A DNA stretch of 44,802 nucleotides from Candidatus Poribacteria bacterium. GTDB taxonomy: Bacteria; Poribacteria; WGA-4E; PCPOR2b. The notes below the pieces were generated by a model, which did not search any database, was not told the origin of the DNA, and worked only from the letters and a program-made list of their open reading frames with translations. How positions within the stretch are numbered: the stretch's first letter is position 1; every line of letters starts with the position of its first letter. The stretch covers positions 139,710 through 184,511 of the forward strand of contig JAPPKS010000017.1 of assembly GCA_028819845.1 (NCBI GenBank), given 5' to 3'. Both the position numbers and the translations under genes were made by a program. Positions 35,487 through 44,355 of the stretch are shown here, in pieces.

Positions 35487-36491
35487 ATGGACAAATTTGG
35501 AGTTGGTGTGATTGGTTGCGGTATTATGGGAAGAAGCCTTGCGCATAGCGCGCAGGCGCTTGAGCATGTCGAGGTACTGCGAGTCAGCGATCTGGATGAG
35601 CCTCGCGCCAAGAAGCTGGCGGCGGAGGTTAATGCAGAATACTATCTCGATTACCACGACCTGCTGGCAGATGGACGCATACATGGCGTGTTTATTGCAT
35701 CACCGCCGTTCATGCACCGCCAAATGGCTGTGGACGCCGCAAACGCCGGAAAGCACGTGTTCTCCGAGAAACCGATGGCGCCCACGCTGGAAGACTGTGA
35801 TGCGATGATTCAAGCCGCTCAGCGGAACGGCGTGAAGTTGACGATTGGGTTGGTCTGCCGATACCACGCCACTCACTCAAAGGTACGTGAAATCGTTCGC
35901 AGCGGGCAACTGGGAAAGCCGGTTACCATGATGGTACATCGGATAGGAGGTCCCTGGAAACTCGGAACCTATGCGGCAGACTGGCGCTTGCAGCGCGATA
36001 AGTCGGGCGGAAGCCTCATGGAAATTAGCACGCACGAGATTGATTTCATGCGGTGGACATGCGGAGAAGTCAAAACCGTCTACGCCATAGGCGGTACGTA
36101 CGTTCAGCGTGAAGCCGACTACCCCGATGTCGTGCTCGCCTCATTGACATTCGAAAACAGGAGCCTGGGGCTGCTTCACTCAAGCCAAGTCTCCGCGATT
36201 GGCGGATACGGCGGGCGCGTTGATTGCGAAAGCGGCTCAATCTATTTTCCGCACATTTGGGGCAAAGATGTGTCCATCCATATAAAGACTTTCGAAGGCG
36301 AGGAAATACGCACACCAATCTCCGATATTGACGGTGAAGAACCGGTACGCCACGAGATTCGAGCTTTTGTCGACGCGGTACTCAACGATTCAACGCCGCC
36401 AATCACCGGGCAAGACGGCCGTGCTGCGGTAGAAATTGCACTAGCGGCGTACCAGTCTGTTGAAACCGGACAACCCGTCAACTGCCGTTAG
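35487..36491 (+). CDS. Gfo/Idh/MocA family oxidoreductase
   Basis: 334 aa from ATG 35487 (GAAGGG six bases upstream); a longer frame to 35436 lacks a site. NAD(P)-dependent oxidoreductase of sugars, inositols or related compounds. The dinucleotide-binding GxGxxG is GVIGCGIMG (about 6-14), and EKP is in FSEKPMAPT (about 94-102), where Lys is the family catalytic residue; STHEIDFMRW (about 177-186) supplies the usual catalytic His/Asp region. Length is normal. A -10-like TATACT is at 35442. It stands alone, separated from infC by 280 bases. Substrate unknown. Confidence 0.9.
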   Translation: MDKFGVGVIGCGIMGRSLAHSAQALEHVEVLRVSDLDEPRAKKLAAEVNAEYYLDYHDLLADGRIHGVFIASPPFMHRQMAVDAANAGKHVFSEKPMAPTLEDCDAMIQAAQRNGVKLTIGLVCRYHATHSKVREIVRSGQLGKPVTMMVHRIGGPWKLGTYAADWRLQRDKSGGSLMEISTHEIDFMRWTCGEVKTVYAIGGTYVQREADYPDVVLASLTFENRSLGLLHSSQVSAIGGYGGRVDCESGSIYFPHIWGKDVSIHIKTFEGEEIRTPISDIDGEEPVRHEIRAFVDAVLNDSTPPITGQDGRAAVEIALAAYQSVETGQPVNCR

Positions 36492-36615
36492 CTAGAGCGC
36501 GTCTGCCGTTCATCCAATCACAAAAAGAAGGTAGAAAACGGAAATTCCGGTCCAAAAAACCCCTCTTGCGGGCATCGAGTCTTCGCTGAGAACATAGTGA
36601 AATAAGGATTTTACC

Positions 36616-36645
36616 TTGCACTTGTCAACTGTGATGTGCTAAAAT
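36616..36645 (+). promoter_or_regulatory. Promoter upstream of infC
   Basis: TTGCAC (36616-36621) and TAAAAT (36640-36645) with an 18-base spacer. It would give a leader of about 165 bases before infC, long enough to hold regulatory structure such as the L20-binding leader known in some infC operons, though none is clearly recognised here. Confidence 0.5.
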
Positions 36646-36818
36646 AAACTTTATATTTTACCTTTACGATCCCGACATCTACTGAACTCTATAAACGTTC
36701 AATTCCAAGATTTTGTAGAAAATCGCGAAGCGGTTGATAGTTTCCATTCAAACACAACGCATATTTTTTCGTGATTTATTGGCGATTAATTGATACCATA
36801 CCGCTGGGGGTGTATAAA

Positions 36819-37370
36819 ATTCAGAAAAGAGGCAATCGTTGGCGAGGGAAGCAGCGGGAACCACAAAATAGAGTGAATGAGCGAATCCGAGCCAGGCAGG
36901 TTTTTGTCATTGATTCGGATAACACGCAGCTCAGCACGATGTTGCCTCGCGAGGCGTTGCAAATTGCTCGAGAACAGGGTCTTGATTTGGTGGAAGTTTC
37001 TCCCAATGCCGATCCACCCGTGTGCAAGATAATGGATTATGGGAAATTTCAGTATGAGAAGAGCAAACGCGCGAAAGAAGCGAAGAAGAAACAAGCCAAG
37101 GTTGTCCTGAAAGAAATAAAATTTAACTCTGTGAGGACCGGCGATCACGACTTGGATTTCAAGTCGCGCCACGCCCGGGAATTCTTGACGAACGGCTGGA
37201 AAGTTAAAACCACAGTCCGATTCAAAGGGCGTGAAATGATGCACACCGACCTTGGCCGCAAAATGCTGCTGCAATTCGCGGACAACCTTGCAGACGTTGG
37301 GGAGGTTGAGCAATCTCCTCGAATGGAAACGAGGACGATGTTTATAATTATAGCGCCAAAATCGTCGTAG
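36819..37370 (+). CDS. infC: Translation initiation factor IF-3, apparent AUU start
   Basis: 183 aa from ATT at 36819. IF-3 binds the 30S subunit and rejects non-AUG or mismatched starts. The family N-domain (RVNERIRARQVFVIDSDN, PREALQIAREQGLDLVEVSP) and C-domain (KEIKFNSVRTGDHDLDFK, VRFKGREMMH) are clear. The frame is open back to 36771 with a GTG at 36810, but GGGGGTG six bases before ATT is a proper SD, the ATT gives the expected length, and an AUU start is well known for infC, where it provides autoregulation. First gene of infC-rpmI-rplT, with rpmI 55 bases downstream. Confidence 0.9.
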   Translation: MQKRGNRWRGKQREPQNRVNERIRARQVFVIDSDNTQLSTMLPREALQIAREQGLDLVEVSPNADPPVCKIMDYGKFQYEKSKRAKEAKKKQAKVVLKEIKFNSVRTGDHDLDFKSRHAREFLTNGWKVKTTVRFKGREMMHTDLGRKMLLQFADNLADVGEVEQSPRMETRTMFIIIAPKSS

Positions 37371-37425
37371 CGGAAGTACGGACGTTTAGTAGATTAGTTG
37401 AACACTCATCCGAAGGATCTGACAA

Positions 37426-37620
37426 ATGCCAAAGATAAAAACCCATAAAGGAGCGGCAAAGCGGTTTAAGCGTTCAGGAAGCGGTAAAATCCGGAGATTC
37501 AAAGCCTTTTCTAACCACCTCTTCCTAACGAAATCGGGCAAGCGAAAACGCAGGCTCAGAAAGGGCAGCCTCGTAGATTCAACCAATTTGAAACGGGTAA
37601 ACCGATTACTAGCCAAATAG
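37426..37620 (+). CDS. rpmI: 50S ribosomal protein bL35
   Basis: 64 aa, normal length, strongly basic. KIKTHKGAAKRFKRSGSGKI at the start and NLKRVNRLLAK at the end match bL35. It binds 23S rRNA in the large subunit. AAGGAT lies upstream of the ATG. Between infC and rplT in the usual order, so probably co-transcribed and subject to the same control. Confidence 0.97.
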   Translation: MPKIKTHKGAAKRFKRSGSGKIRRFKAFSNHLFLTKSGKRKRRLRKGSLVDSTNLKRVNRLLAK

Positions 37621-37729
37621 TTTCTGCGTCCGCGGAGGGTTTCAAAACGCCCCGCTAATGCCGCGCCGTATTAATTGATTACAATGGCAATTTCAAATAC
37701 ACATCGCACAATTTCTTAACGAGGTCGAA

Positions 37730-38083
37730 ATGGCAAGAGTTGAAACGGGAAACATTCGATTAAAACGCCGGAAAAGAATCTTAAAACATTCAAAAGGGTA
37801 TCGCGGCGGACGGAACAATTTGAAGCGAACCGCTATGGAGGCGGTCGAAAAGGGGTGGAATCACGCGTATGCGCATAGGCGGACCCGCAAACGGGAATTC
37901 AGAAGGCTTTGGATTGTGCGAATCAATGCCGCCGCAAGAATGCACGGTTTATCATACAACCGACTCATGAACGGCCTTAAAATAGCGGGAATTGAACTCA
38001 ATCGTAAGGTTCTCGCGGACATAGCGGTGCATGATGAGGCTGGATTTGCTCAGATTGCAGCGCTCGCGAAGGCGTCAAGCTGA
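37730..38083 (+). CDS. rplT: 50S ribosomal protein bL20
   Basis: 117 aa. The core [40 protein letters not shown] and the end [12 protein letters not shown] match bL20, needed for early assembly of the large subunit and, in several bacteria, a repressor of its own operon. The extreme N-terminus ([20 protein letters not shown]) is diverged from the usual MPRVKRG. Last gene of the infC-rpmI-rplT unit; a repeat module and then the T-box leader separate it from pheS. Confidence 0.97.
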   Translation: MARVETGNIRLKRRKRILKHSKGYRGGRNNLKRTAMEAVEKGWNHAYAHRRTRKREFRRLWIVRINAAARMHGLSYNRLMNGLKIAGIELNRKVLADIAVHDEAGFAQIAALAKASS

Positions 38084-38126
38084 CGCAGTGCACGACAGCG
38101 AGGAAAGATATATTCAATTTAGCATC

Positions 38127-38182
38127 GTGGGAGGGAAATCCTTTTCCCGATTATCAAGGCAAGGATGCCTCTCCCACATCAT
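38127..38182. repeat. Module E palindrome pair between rplT and the T-box
   Basis: GTGGGAGGGAAATCC with TTTTCCCGATTATC, then GCAAGGATGCCTCTCCCAC: two nested hairpins of the same layout as at about 22727-22780 and 39684-39745. Confidence 0.6.
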
Positions 38183-38294
38183 TCGGATTAGACAGCGTTC
38201 CAATTGAATTCCTGGACCAATAGCCGCTTTGGTTCTGCCTAACACATTGAGGCAATTAGGGCAGAGGTCCAATAACTGAATACGGTAATTTAAA

Positions 38295-38582
38295 GGCGAT
38301 GAAGGGACAAAGTAAGCGGTTGGAATCTTCCAATCAGAGAGGAAGCGCCACTGGCTGAAAGCGCATCTTTGGAACCAACCGCCGAATTTCATCTTGGAGC
38401 TGCCAAGCTGAACGTCCAACCCCAATGTGCGGAGGACAAGTAGGTTTGTGCCGGGGGTTTCACCGTTATTGATTCGACCAATGAAGAGGGCAGATATTTA
38501 TTCTGTCAACTAGGGTGGTACCGCGGAAGTTGACGCCTGTTGCTTTCGTCCCTAATGGGCTAAAGTGACAGGCGTTTTTTTG
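38295..38582 (+). promoter_or_regulatory. Phenylalanine T-box riboswitch of pheS
   Basis: A T-box leader, which reads the charging state of a tRNA and controls a terminator. Seen here: the stem I start GATGAAGGGACAAAGTA (38298-38314), the AGAGAGG segment (38336-38342) and GCTGAAAGC distal loop region, the specifier loop with TTC (Phe codon UUC, 38388-38390) followed by GGAGCTG, and the T-box sequence AGGGTGGTACCGCGG (38512-38526), whose UGGU can pair with the ACCA end of uncharged tRNA-Phe. The terminator is CGCCTGT (38534-38540), an inner stem, ACAGGCG (38568-38574) and seven T (38575-38581). Uncharged tRNA-Phe would favour the antiterminator and raise pheS expression. Confidence 0.95.
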
Positions 38583-38597
38583 TTGGCTGGAGAAAGC

Positions 38598-39614
38598 ATG
38601 CAGGAGCAGTTGAATCAAATTGAGGCTGATGCGCTTGCAAGCCTGAAAAACGTAGAAAATTTAGCTGACCTTGAGTCGCTTCGGATTAAGTATTTTGGGC
38701 GCAAAGGCGCGTTCACCGCATTGATGAAAGGCATGGGGGCACTCTCCCAAGAAGAGCGTCCAATCGTCGGCAAGCACGCAAATACAGTGAGAACACGGCT
38801 TACGGACGCTTTTGATCGGCTTGCCGAAACGCTTGCCCGCCAAGAACGCCAACAAAAGCTGGCTCTGGAAAAAATAGACATTACCCTTCCCGGGCGGCGT
38901 CCAACCATCGGCAAAAAACACCCGGTCACACAGTCGCTCGAACGCATTCAGGTAATCTTTCGCGGCATGGGTTTCCAAGTCGCGGAAGGTCCGGAGATTG
39001 AGCACGAATATTACAATTTTGATGCGTTGAATACGCCCCAGGACCATCCGGCGCGGGATCTTCACGATACCCTCTATATCACGGATAGCCAATTGCTGCG
39101 CACCCATACCTCGCCGGTTCAGGTGCGCGTCATGGAAAAACAGCAGCCGCCAGTGCGCATCATTGTGCCGGGGAAGGCATACCGGCGCGATTACGATATA
39201 TCGCACACACCGATGTTTCACCAAGTTGAAGGGTTGCTGGTTGATTACCGTGTCACCTTCAGCGAGCTGAAAGGTGTACTCCATTCCTTCGCGCGGCAGA
39301 TGTTTGGGGAAGGAACACGTGTGCGTTTTCGGCCCCACTTCTTCCCATTCACGGAGCCGAGCGCCGAGGTCGATATCTCCTGCACGGTTTGCGGCGGAAA
39401 GGGTTGCCGCACCTGCTCCTGGACGGGTTGGCTCGAAATCTTGGGCGCCGGATCTGTTGATCCAAACGTTTTCAGCTACGTTAATTACGATCCGAATCAA
39501 GTCACCGGCTTCGCTTTTGGCATGGGGGTAGACCGCATCGCTATGCTGCGTTTTGGAATCCCGGACTTACGGCTGCTATTTGAAAATGACATGCGGTTCC
39601 TCCGTCAGTTTTAA
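38598..39614 (+). CDS. pheS: Phenylalanyl-tRNA synthetase alpha subunit
   Basis: 338 aa from ATG 38598 (GGAG upstream, 16 bases after the terminator T-run). Catalytic subunit of the class II (alpha-beta)2 enzyme that charges tRNA-Phe. An N-terminal coiled coil (about 1-90) binds tRNA; the aminoacylation core shows motif 2 (YRRDYDISHTPMFHQVEGL) and motif 3 (GFAFGMGVDRIAMLRFG). CTVCGGKGCRTCSWTGWLEI before motif 3 carries a Cys cluster often seen in this family. A longer frame to 38565 lies inside the terminator and is rejected. Downstream of a Phe-type T-box; pheT lies 464 bases on. Confidence 0.97.
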   Translation: MQEQLNQIEADALASLKNVENLADLESLRIKYFGRKGAFTALMKGMGALSQEERPIVGKHANTVRTRLTDAFDRLAETLARQERQQKLALEKIDITLPGRRPTIGKKHPVTQSLERIQVIFRGMGFQVAEGPEIEHEYYNFDALNTPQDHPARDLHDTLYITDSQLLRTHTSPVQVRVMEKQQPPVRIIVPGKAYRRDYDISHTPMFHQVEGLLVDYRVTFSELKGVLHSFARQMFGEGTRVRFRPHFFPFTEPSAEVDISCTVCGGKGCRTCSWTGWLEILGAGSVDPNVFSYVNYDPNQVTGFAFGMGVDRIAMLRFGIPDLRLLFENDMRFLRQF

Positions 39615-40078
39615 TCTTAGGCGGGGACGGAAAATCTTTGGCTTGGCGTGATTCGTCTTTTGATGGTTGCCAAATTTTTCACTGTGGGAGAGGCATCCTT
39701 GCCTCGATATTTAGAGATTATCGCGTCCGGGAGGACGCTCCCGCATTATTAAGCAATAAATCGTTTTAAGAAATGAATACTACGTTCGGTTGACATTCGA
39801 TGTCAACGGGACTATCAAGCGTAGTCCACAGCCCGATCGCCATTCGTAGGGGTTGGGTTTCCCAACCCGCTGTGCTCAACCATCTCTGCATGCTTGGACT
39901 TCCTGTAACCGCAAATCGTGAATGGGCAGGATGACCCGATAAACACTATCGCCCTCGCTATTCACTCGATTGATCCCCTACGGTTACGGAATACCAATCC
40001 TCCCCCTTACCAAGGGGGAGTTTGAGGGGGTTATAAATACATTTGGTTATAAGCCACTCTACGGAGCAAAATTAAAAA
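39615..40078. repeat. Repeat-filled gap between pheS and pheT
   Basis: 464 bases without a gene, unusual because pheS and pheT normally abut. It holds a module E pair (about 39684-39745), GGTTGGGTTTCCCAACCC near 39848-39865, a module B in reverse (about 39947-39974), and a palindrome CCCCCTTACCAAGGGGG (about 40005-40022), followed by GAGGGGGTT. No promoter or terminator is clear, so pheT expression likely depends on read-through or on an unseen start. Confidence 0.75.
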
Positions 40079-42496
40079 ATGAACGTAAGCGTGAATTGGC
40101 TAAAGGAATACGTTGATTTCGACCTTTCCCCAGAAGAACTCGCCGACCGTTTGATGATGCTCGGCATTGAAGTCGAATCCATTAAGCGGCTCGGAGAAGG
40201 GCTGGACCGAGTCACGGTCGGCAGGATTAACGCAGTCAGGGAGCACGCGAGGGCGAATAATCTCGTTTTATGCGATGTCGACGTTGGATCGGACGCAGAC
40301 CTACAAATCGTTTGCGGTGCGCCGAACGCACGGACGGGCTTGGTCGCACCTGTCGCTTTAGTCGGGGCAGAATTGCCGAGCGGGGTGACAGTCGAATCTG
40401 CGAACATCCGCGGCGAGCCATCACACGGAATGCTCTGCTCTGAAAGTGAGTTAAATGTATCGGATGAAGCGTCAGGTCTGATGGAGCTCCCGGACAATCT
40501 AAAGGCAGGGACGCCGCTCGTGGAAGCGCTGGGATTAGACGATGTTATGATGGAGCTTGAAATTACACCCAATCGTCCGGACTGCCTGAGTATGATAGGT
40601 GTTGCACGGGAAATTAGCGTCATTACAGGCAATTCGCTGAAAATACCGCAATGCGAAGTGCGAGAATCCGCCGCGGACATTCGGGATTTAACCTCGGTCA
40701 CAATAGAAGCGCCGGATTTTTGTCCGCGTTACGCGGCGCGGCTGATTCAGGGGGTGAAAGTTGCCCCTTCACCCACCTGGTTACAGCGCCGGCTTGAAGC
40801 CGTTGGCATGGGGCCTATTAACAACGTCGTAGATATTACGAACTTCGCCTTAATGGAATTTGGGCAGCCGCTGCACGCTTTTGATTTTCATCGGCTTGGC
40901 GAAAACAGAATCGTCGTTCGCCGCGTAAAAGCCGGCGAAATCTTAAAGACACTCGATGAAGAGGAACGCAACCTCACTTCTGACATGCTTGTTATTGCGG
41001 ATGCCGAGAAACCCGTGGCTCTCGCCGGGGTGATGGGCGGTTTCGATTCGGAAATTACCGGGCAGACGGTTGATGTCCTGCTCGAAAGTGCGTATTTTCA
41101 TCCGTCAAGCATCCGCAAAACCTCGAAAACTTTAAGCATGCACACCGAAGCTTCGCATCGATTCGAACGCGGCGTTGATCCAGAAGGTGTTATTCCCGCC
41201 ATTAATCGAGCAGCACAACTTATCGCCGAGATTGCCGGAGGTGAAGTCGGTGCAGGAATCATTGATGTTTACCCCGGTGTACGAACGCCTAATCGGATTA
41301 AGTTGCGCCCGGAACGTGTCAATTTCGTTCTGGGTACAGAAATTACGCCAAACCTGATGCGTGAGATACTCACTCGTCTCGGTTTTACTGTGTCCGATGG
41401 TTTCGAAGTCACGGTGCCGACGTTCCGTCCCGATGTAGACCGAGAAATCGACCTAATCGAAGAGATCGCTCGTGTTTACGGCTATGACAATATCCCAATC
41501 GCGCTGCCTCAAGGCAACCTTCCAACATCAAGTGTCGATCCGAAATCGATGCTGCGGCAGCAGGTGAAAACCTACCTCCTTGACTGCGGCATGATGGAAG
41601 CAATAAATTACTCGTTCTACCATCCGGACGTTTTCGACCGCATACGGCTAGACGCTGACGATCCGCTTCGGGGTGCGCTTCAGATTCGAAATCCGCTCGT
41701 CGAAGATTTCTCAACCATGCGAACAACGCTGATTCCCAGTTTGCTGGAGAATGCGCAGCGGAACGCAAACCATCAGGTGATCGATGTGCAACTTTTTGAA
41801 ATTGCCCAAGTTTTCATGCCGAGCGATCCCGCCGAGAGTGTCGAAACGAGTGGAGAATATCCGAATGAATTGGAACGTGTGGCTGGCATTGTTACTGGCA
41901 GCCTCGGTACCGGTGTATACGCCGATCTGCAGCGCCCGGCGGACTTCTTCGACATCAAGGGGATTGTCGAGGGCATGCTGGATGTTTGCGGCGTTTCCGG
42001 TGAGACTATCGTTCAAGCCGAACACCCCGCCTTCCATCCCGGACGCAGCGCAGAAATACGTGTAGGCGGGCAGAAAATTTGTGTTTTGGGTGAAATCCAC
42101 CCCGACATAATTGAGCGCTACGATTTGCCCAATAAAGCCTATCTGTTCGAACTCGATTTCGAGGAACTCGTTGAAGCCTCCAATCTGAATAACGAATTTC
42201 AGCCGATTTCAATCTATCCCAGCGTCAATCGAGATCTTGCAATAGTGCTTGATGCGGACATTCCTTCCAGCCGCCCGACCAGCGTGATTAAGTCCGCCGC
42301 CGGCAAATACGTTAATTCTATCCGCCTGTTTGATTTGTACACAGGCGAGCAAGTTCCCGAAGGAAAGAAAAGCCTGGCTTATGCCATCGAATACCACTCC
42401 AACACGCAAACCCTGACTGATGAAATTGTGGATCAGGTTCATGACAGAATTGTAAGTACATTAGAAGACGAGTTAGATGCGGAACTTCGTAGCTGA
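40079..42496 (+). CDS. pheT: Phenylalanyl-tRNA synthetase beta subunit
   Basis: 805 aa, normal length. Domains in order: N-terminal MNVSVNWLKEYVDF, an OB-fold tRNA-binding domain (about 40-150), B3/B4 editing domain (about 210-385, removing tyrosine from tRNA-Phe), B5 domain (about 405-475), the catalytic-like core (about 485-690) and the ferredoxin-fold anticodon-binding domain at the C-terminus (about 710-805, SIYPSVNRDLAIVLD). It forms the (alpha-beta)2 enzyme with PheS. The ATG is poorly served by an SD. Separated from pheS by repeats, but presumably still co-regulated by the T-box if transcription continues. Confidence 0.97.
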   Translation: MNVSVNWLKEYVDFDLSPEELADRLMMLGIEVESIKRLGEGLDRVTVGRINAVREHARANNLVLCDVDVGSDADLQIVCGAPNARTGLVAPVALVGAELPSGVTVESANIRGEPSHGMLCSESELNVSDEASGLMELPDNLKAGTPLVEALGLDDVMMELEITPNRPDCLSMIGVAREISVITGNSLKIPQCEVRESAADIRDLTSVTIEAPDFCPRYAARLIQGVKVAPSPTWLQRRLEAVGMGPINNVVDITNFALMEFGQPLHAFDFHRLGENRIVVRRVKAGEILKTLDEEERNLTSDMLVIADAEKPVALAGVMGGFDSEITGQTVDVLLESAYFHPSSIRKTSKTLSMHTEASHRFERGVDPEGVIPAINRAAQLIAEIAGGEVGAGIIDVYPGVRTPNRIKLRPERVNFVLGTEITPNLMREILTRLGFTVSDGFEVTVPTFRPDVDREIDLIEEIARVYGYDNIPIALPQGNLPTSSVDPKSMLRQQVKTYLLDCGMMEAINYSFYHPDVFDRIRLDADDPLRGALQIRNPLVEDFSTMRTTLIPSLLENAQRNANHQVIDVQLFEIAQVFMPSDPAESVETSGEYPNELERVAGIVTGSLGTGVYADLQRPADFFDIKGIVEGMLDVCGVSGETIVQAEHPAFHPGRSAEIRVGGQKICVLGEIHPDIIERYDLPNKAYLFELDFEELVEASNLNNEFQPISIYPSVNRDLAIVLDADIPSSRPTSVIKSAAGKYVNSIRLFDLYTGEQVPEGKKSLAYAIEYHSNTQTLTDEIVDQVHDRIVSTLEDELDAELRS

Positions 42497-42552
42497 TAGG
42501 TGGGCATGCTTGTCGTATGAGCGTATGAAAAAGACGGAAACGGGAGGTCTCA

Positions 42553-42867
42553 ATGGAGTACGTAATAGCCTTCGTGACTACTCCGACCGTTGAAGAAGCC
42601 AAGCGGATTGCGGAATCTTTGGTCGAACGCAAGCTCGCCGCTTGTGTTAACGTCATCCCGCAAGTAGATTCATACTACTGGTGGAACGGGAAAATTGAGT
42701 CGGATCAGGAAGCCAAGCTTGTCATCAAGACAAAATCGGAATTAATGGAAGAACTCATCGAAAGCGTAAGGAAATTACACAGCTACGAGATATGCGAGGT
42801 GACATCCGTTCCAATCGTTGGTGGGAACGCAGATTACCTTAAATGGATCGATGAAAATGTCAAATAG
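42553..42867 (+). CDS. cutA: Divalent-cation tolerance protein CutA
   Basis: 104 aa, the normal length of the trimeric CutA1 family. Motifs: AFVTTPTVEEAKRIAESLVE, RKLAACVNVIPQVDSYYWW, and CEVTSVPIVGGNADYLKWI at the end. The family is linked to copper tolerance in E. coli, though its biochemical role is unsettled; it has a PII-like ferredoxin fold. The ATG has GGGAGG upstream. First of three plus-strand genes with gaps of 77 and 82 bases, possibly one transcript with the membrane protein and FabG-like gene. Confidence 0.94.
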   Translation: MEYVIAFVTTPTVEEAKRIAESLVERKLAACVNVIPQVDSYYWWNGKIESDQEAKLVIKTKSELMEELIESVRKLHSYEICEVTSVPIVGGNADYLKWIDENVK

Positions 42868-42944
42868 ATTCATCAAATTAACGAATATTCAACCCTTGGC
42901 TTTTTTGAACCTTTGAAGCGTGTGCTCCCTCTCACGTACCGCAA

Positions 42945-43523
42945 ATGCTGGACCGAATCGCTGTCGCTATATCAATCATCTTTAGCCCGTTTCTTATACC
43001 AGTTCCGACAGTCCTATTGCTCGCCTGGACCTACGCGAATTCGCTTCAGCAGGCTATGTTATGGATCCTCGTGGTTACGTTGTTCGCCTCAGTATTACCG
43101 TCCATTTTAATTCTTGCCCTTGTGCGGTCAGGCCGCCTGAGCGACCTTCATCTTGCGGTGAGGAAGCAACGTTTGGCGCCGTTGTACTTTTCACTTGTAA
43201 GCACGCTGGTTGGCATTTTCGTCCTGCAATCATTTGATGCGCCTCGGCAGATTGTTTTGCCTTGCATCGCTTATGCCATAAACGGAGTTGTGTTTACAGC
43301 GATAACGCACCGGTGGAAAATCAGTTTCCACTGCGGTAGTGCAGCAGGGTCGTTAACCATACTCATTCTATTGGTGGATGCGAAAATTGCGTGGCTATCT
43401 CTGTTGTTGCCGTTGATTGCTTGGGCAAGGGTGCGGCGGAAAAGACACACCATATTACAAACTGCCGCGGCAGCACTAATTGCTGTCGCAGGCACCGTTT
43501 TAGTGCTTCAGATTTCGCTTTAG
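42945..43523 (+). CDS. PAP2-like integral membrane protein
   Basis: 192 aa with five or six hydrophobic segments (about 5-30, 36-60, 80-95, 103-122, 135-160, 172-190). The pattern WKISFHCGSAAG (124-135) and ARVRRKRHT (161-169) recalls the SGHS and SRxxxxxH motifs of PAP2 lipid phosphatases, but neither is complete: the SGH is replaced by SFH and the spacing Arg-x5-His is approximate. It is therefore either a divergent PAP2-type membrane protein or an inactive relative. Its position between cutA and a FabG-like gene could suggest lipid metabolism. Confidence 0.6.
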   Translation: MLDRIAVAISIIFSPFLIPVPTVLLLAWTYANSLQQAMLWILVVTLFASVLPSILILALVRSGRLSDLHLAVRKQRLAPLYFSLVSTLVGIFVLQSFDAPRQIVLPCIAYAINGVVFTAITHRWKISFHCGSAAGSLTILILLVDAKIAWLSLLLPLIAWARVRRKRHTILQTAAAALIAVAGTVLVLQISL

Positions 43524-43605
43524 TATATTGTCAGACATTACCGGCGCGCACTGATGAGTTACGCGGACTCAACCGCCGCCGCTATAGACAGAAAAGGAGG
43601 CATAC

Positions 43606-44355
43606 ATGAGATTTGAAGGAAAGCTTGCGCTAGTCACGGGCGCCAGCCGTGGTATTGGGAAGGCAACAGCACTGAAGCTAGCCGCTCAAGGTGCAAATGT
43701 CGCCGTGCATTATGTCACGGCAGCGGATCAGGCGGAAGATGTATACCGGCAAATTCGTGCGCTAGGACGCGAGTCGATGGCCGTTCAGGCGGATATATCG
43801 GATCGCGAATCCGTCAACAAAATGGCAGGGAAAATCGCAGGAAACCTGGGTGCAATAGATTTGCTAGTGAACAACGCCGGCGCAGTTGTAGATTCAAACT
43901 TTGACGAATTGACACCTGAACAGTGGGATCGAACCATTGCAATCAACCTGACGGGTACCTTCAATGTTATATGGGCGGTTAAGGCCGCAATGATTGAACG
44001 GAATTTTGGACGAATCGTCAACGTATCATCAATCGCCGCACTGGCAGTCCGTCCGAATCAACTCGCCTATGCCGCTTCGAAAGCGGGTGTAATTGCCTTA
44101 ACGAAATCCTGTTGCGAACCCCTCGCGCAACACAACATTCGAATCAATTCGGTTGCGCCGGGATTGATTGCAACGGACATGGTAAATGAGGTTTCGCCCG
44201 CTATGATTGAAAACTTGTGCGCCGCGACGCCGATGGGACGTATGGGTGAACCCGAGGAGATGGCAAATGTGATCGCATTTCTGTTAAGCGAAGAATCTAG
44301 CTATATGACCGGCTCAACAGTAGTTGCGAGCGGCGGACGTATATTGATTCCTTGA
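43606..44355 (+). CDS. Short-chain dehydrogenase/reductase, FabG-like
   Basis: 249 aa, classical SDR. Cofactor motif TGASRGIG (11-18), NNAGA (89-93), catalytic Ser142, Tyr155 and Lys159 (YAASK), and the C-terminal MGRMGEPEEMANVIAFLLSE followed by TGS. All this is typical of 3-oxoacyl-ACP reductase (FabG) and close relatives. AAAAGGAGG precedes the ATG. There is no fab gene beside it, so a role in fatty-acid synthesis is possible but not shown; other SDR substrates cannot be excluded. Confidence 0.9.
   Translation: MRFEGKLALVTGASRGIGKATALKLAAQGANVAVHYVTAADQAEDVYRQIRALGRESMAVQADISDRESVNKMAGKIAGNLGAIDLLVNNAGAVVDSNFDELTPEQWDRTIAINLTGTFNVIWAVKAAMIERNFGRIVNVSSIAALAVRPNQLAYAASKAGVIALTKSCCEPLAQHNIRINSVAPGLIATDMVNEVSPAMIENLCAATPMGRMGEPEEMANVIAFLLSEESSYMTGSTVVASGGRILIP

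Noticed and set aside
38114-38425. 103-codon minus-strand frame before pheS
   Set aside because: Lies entirely over the module E palindrome and the T-box leader, which explain the sequence better.
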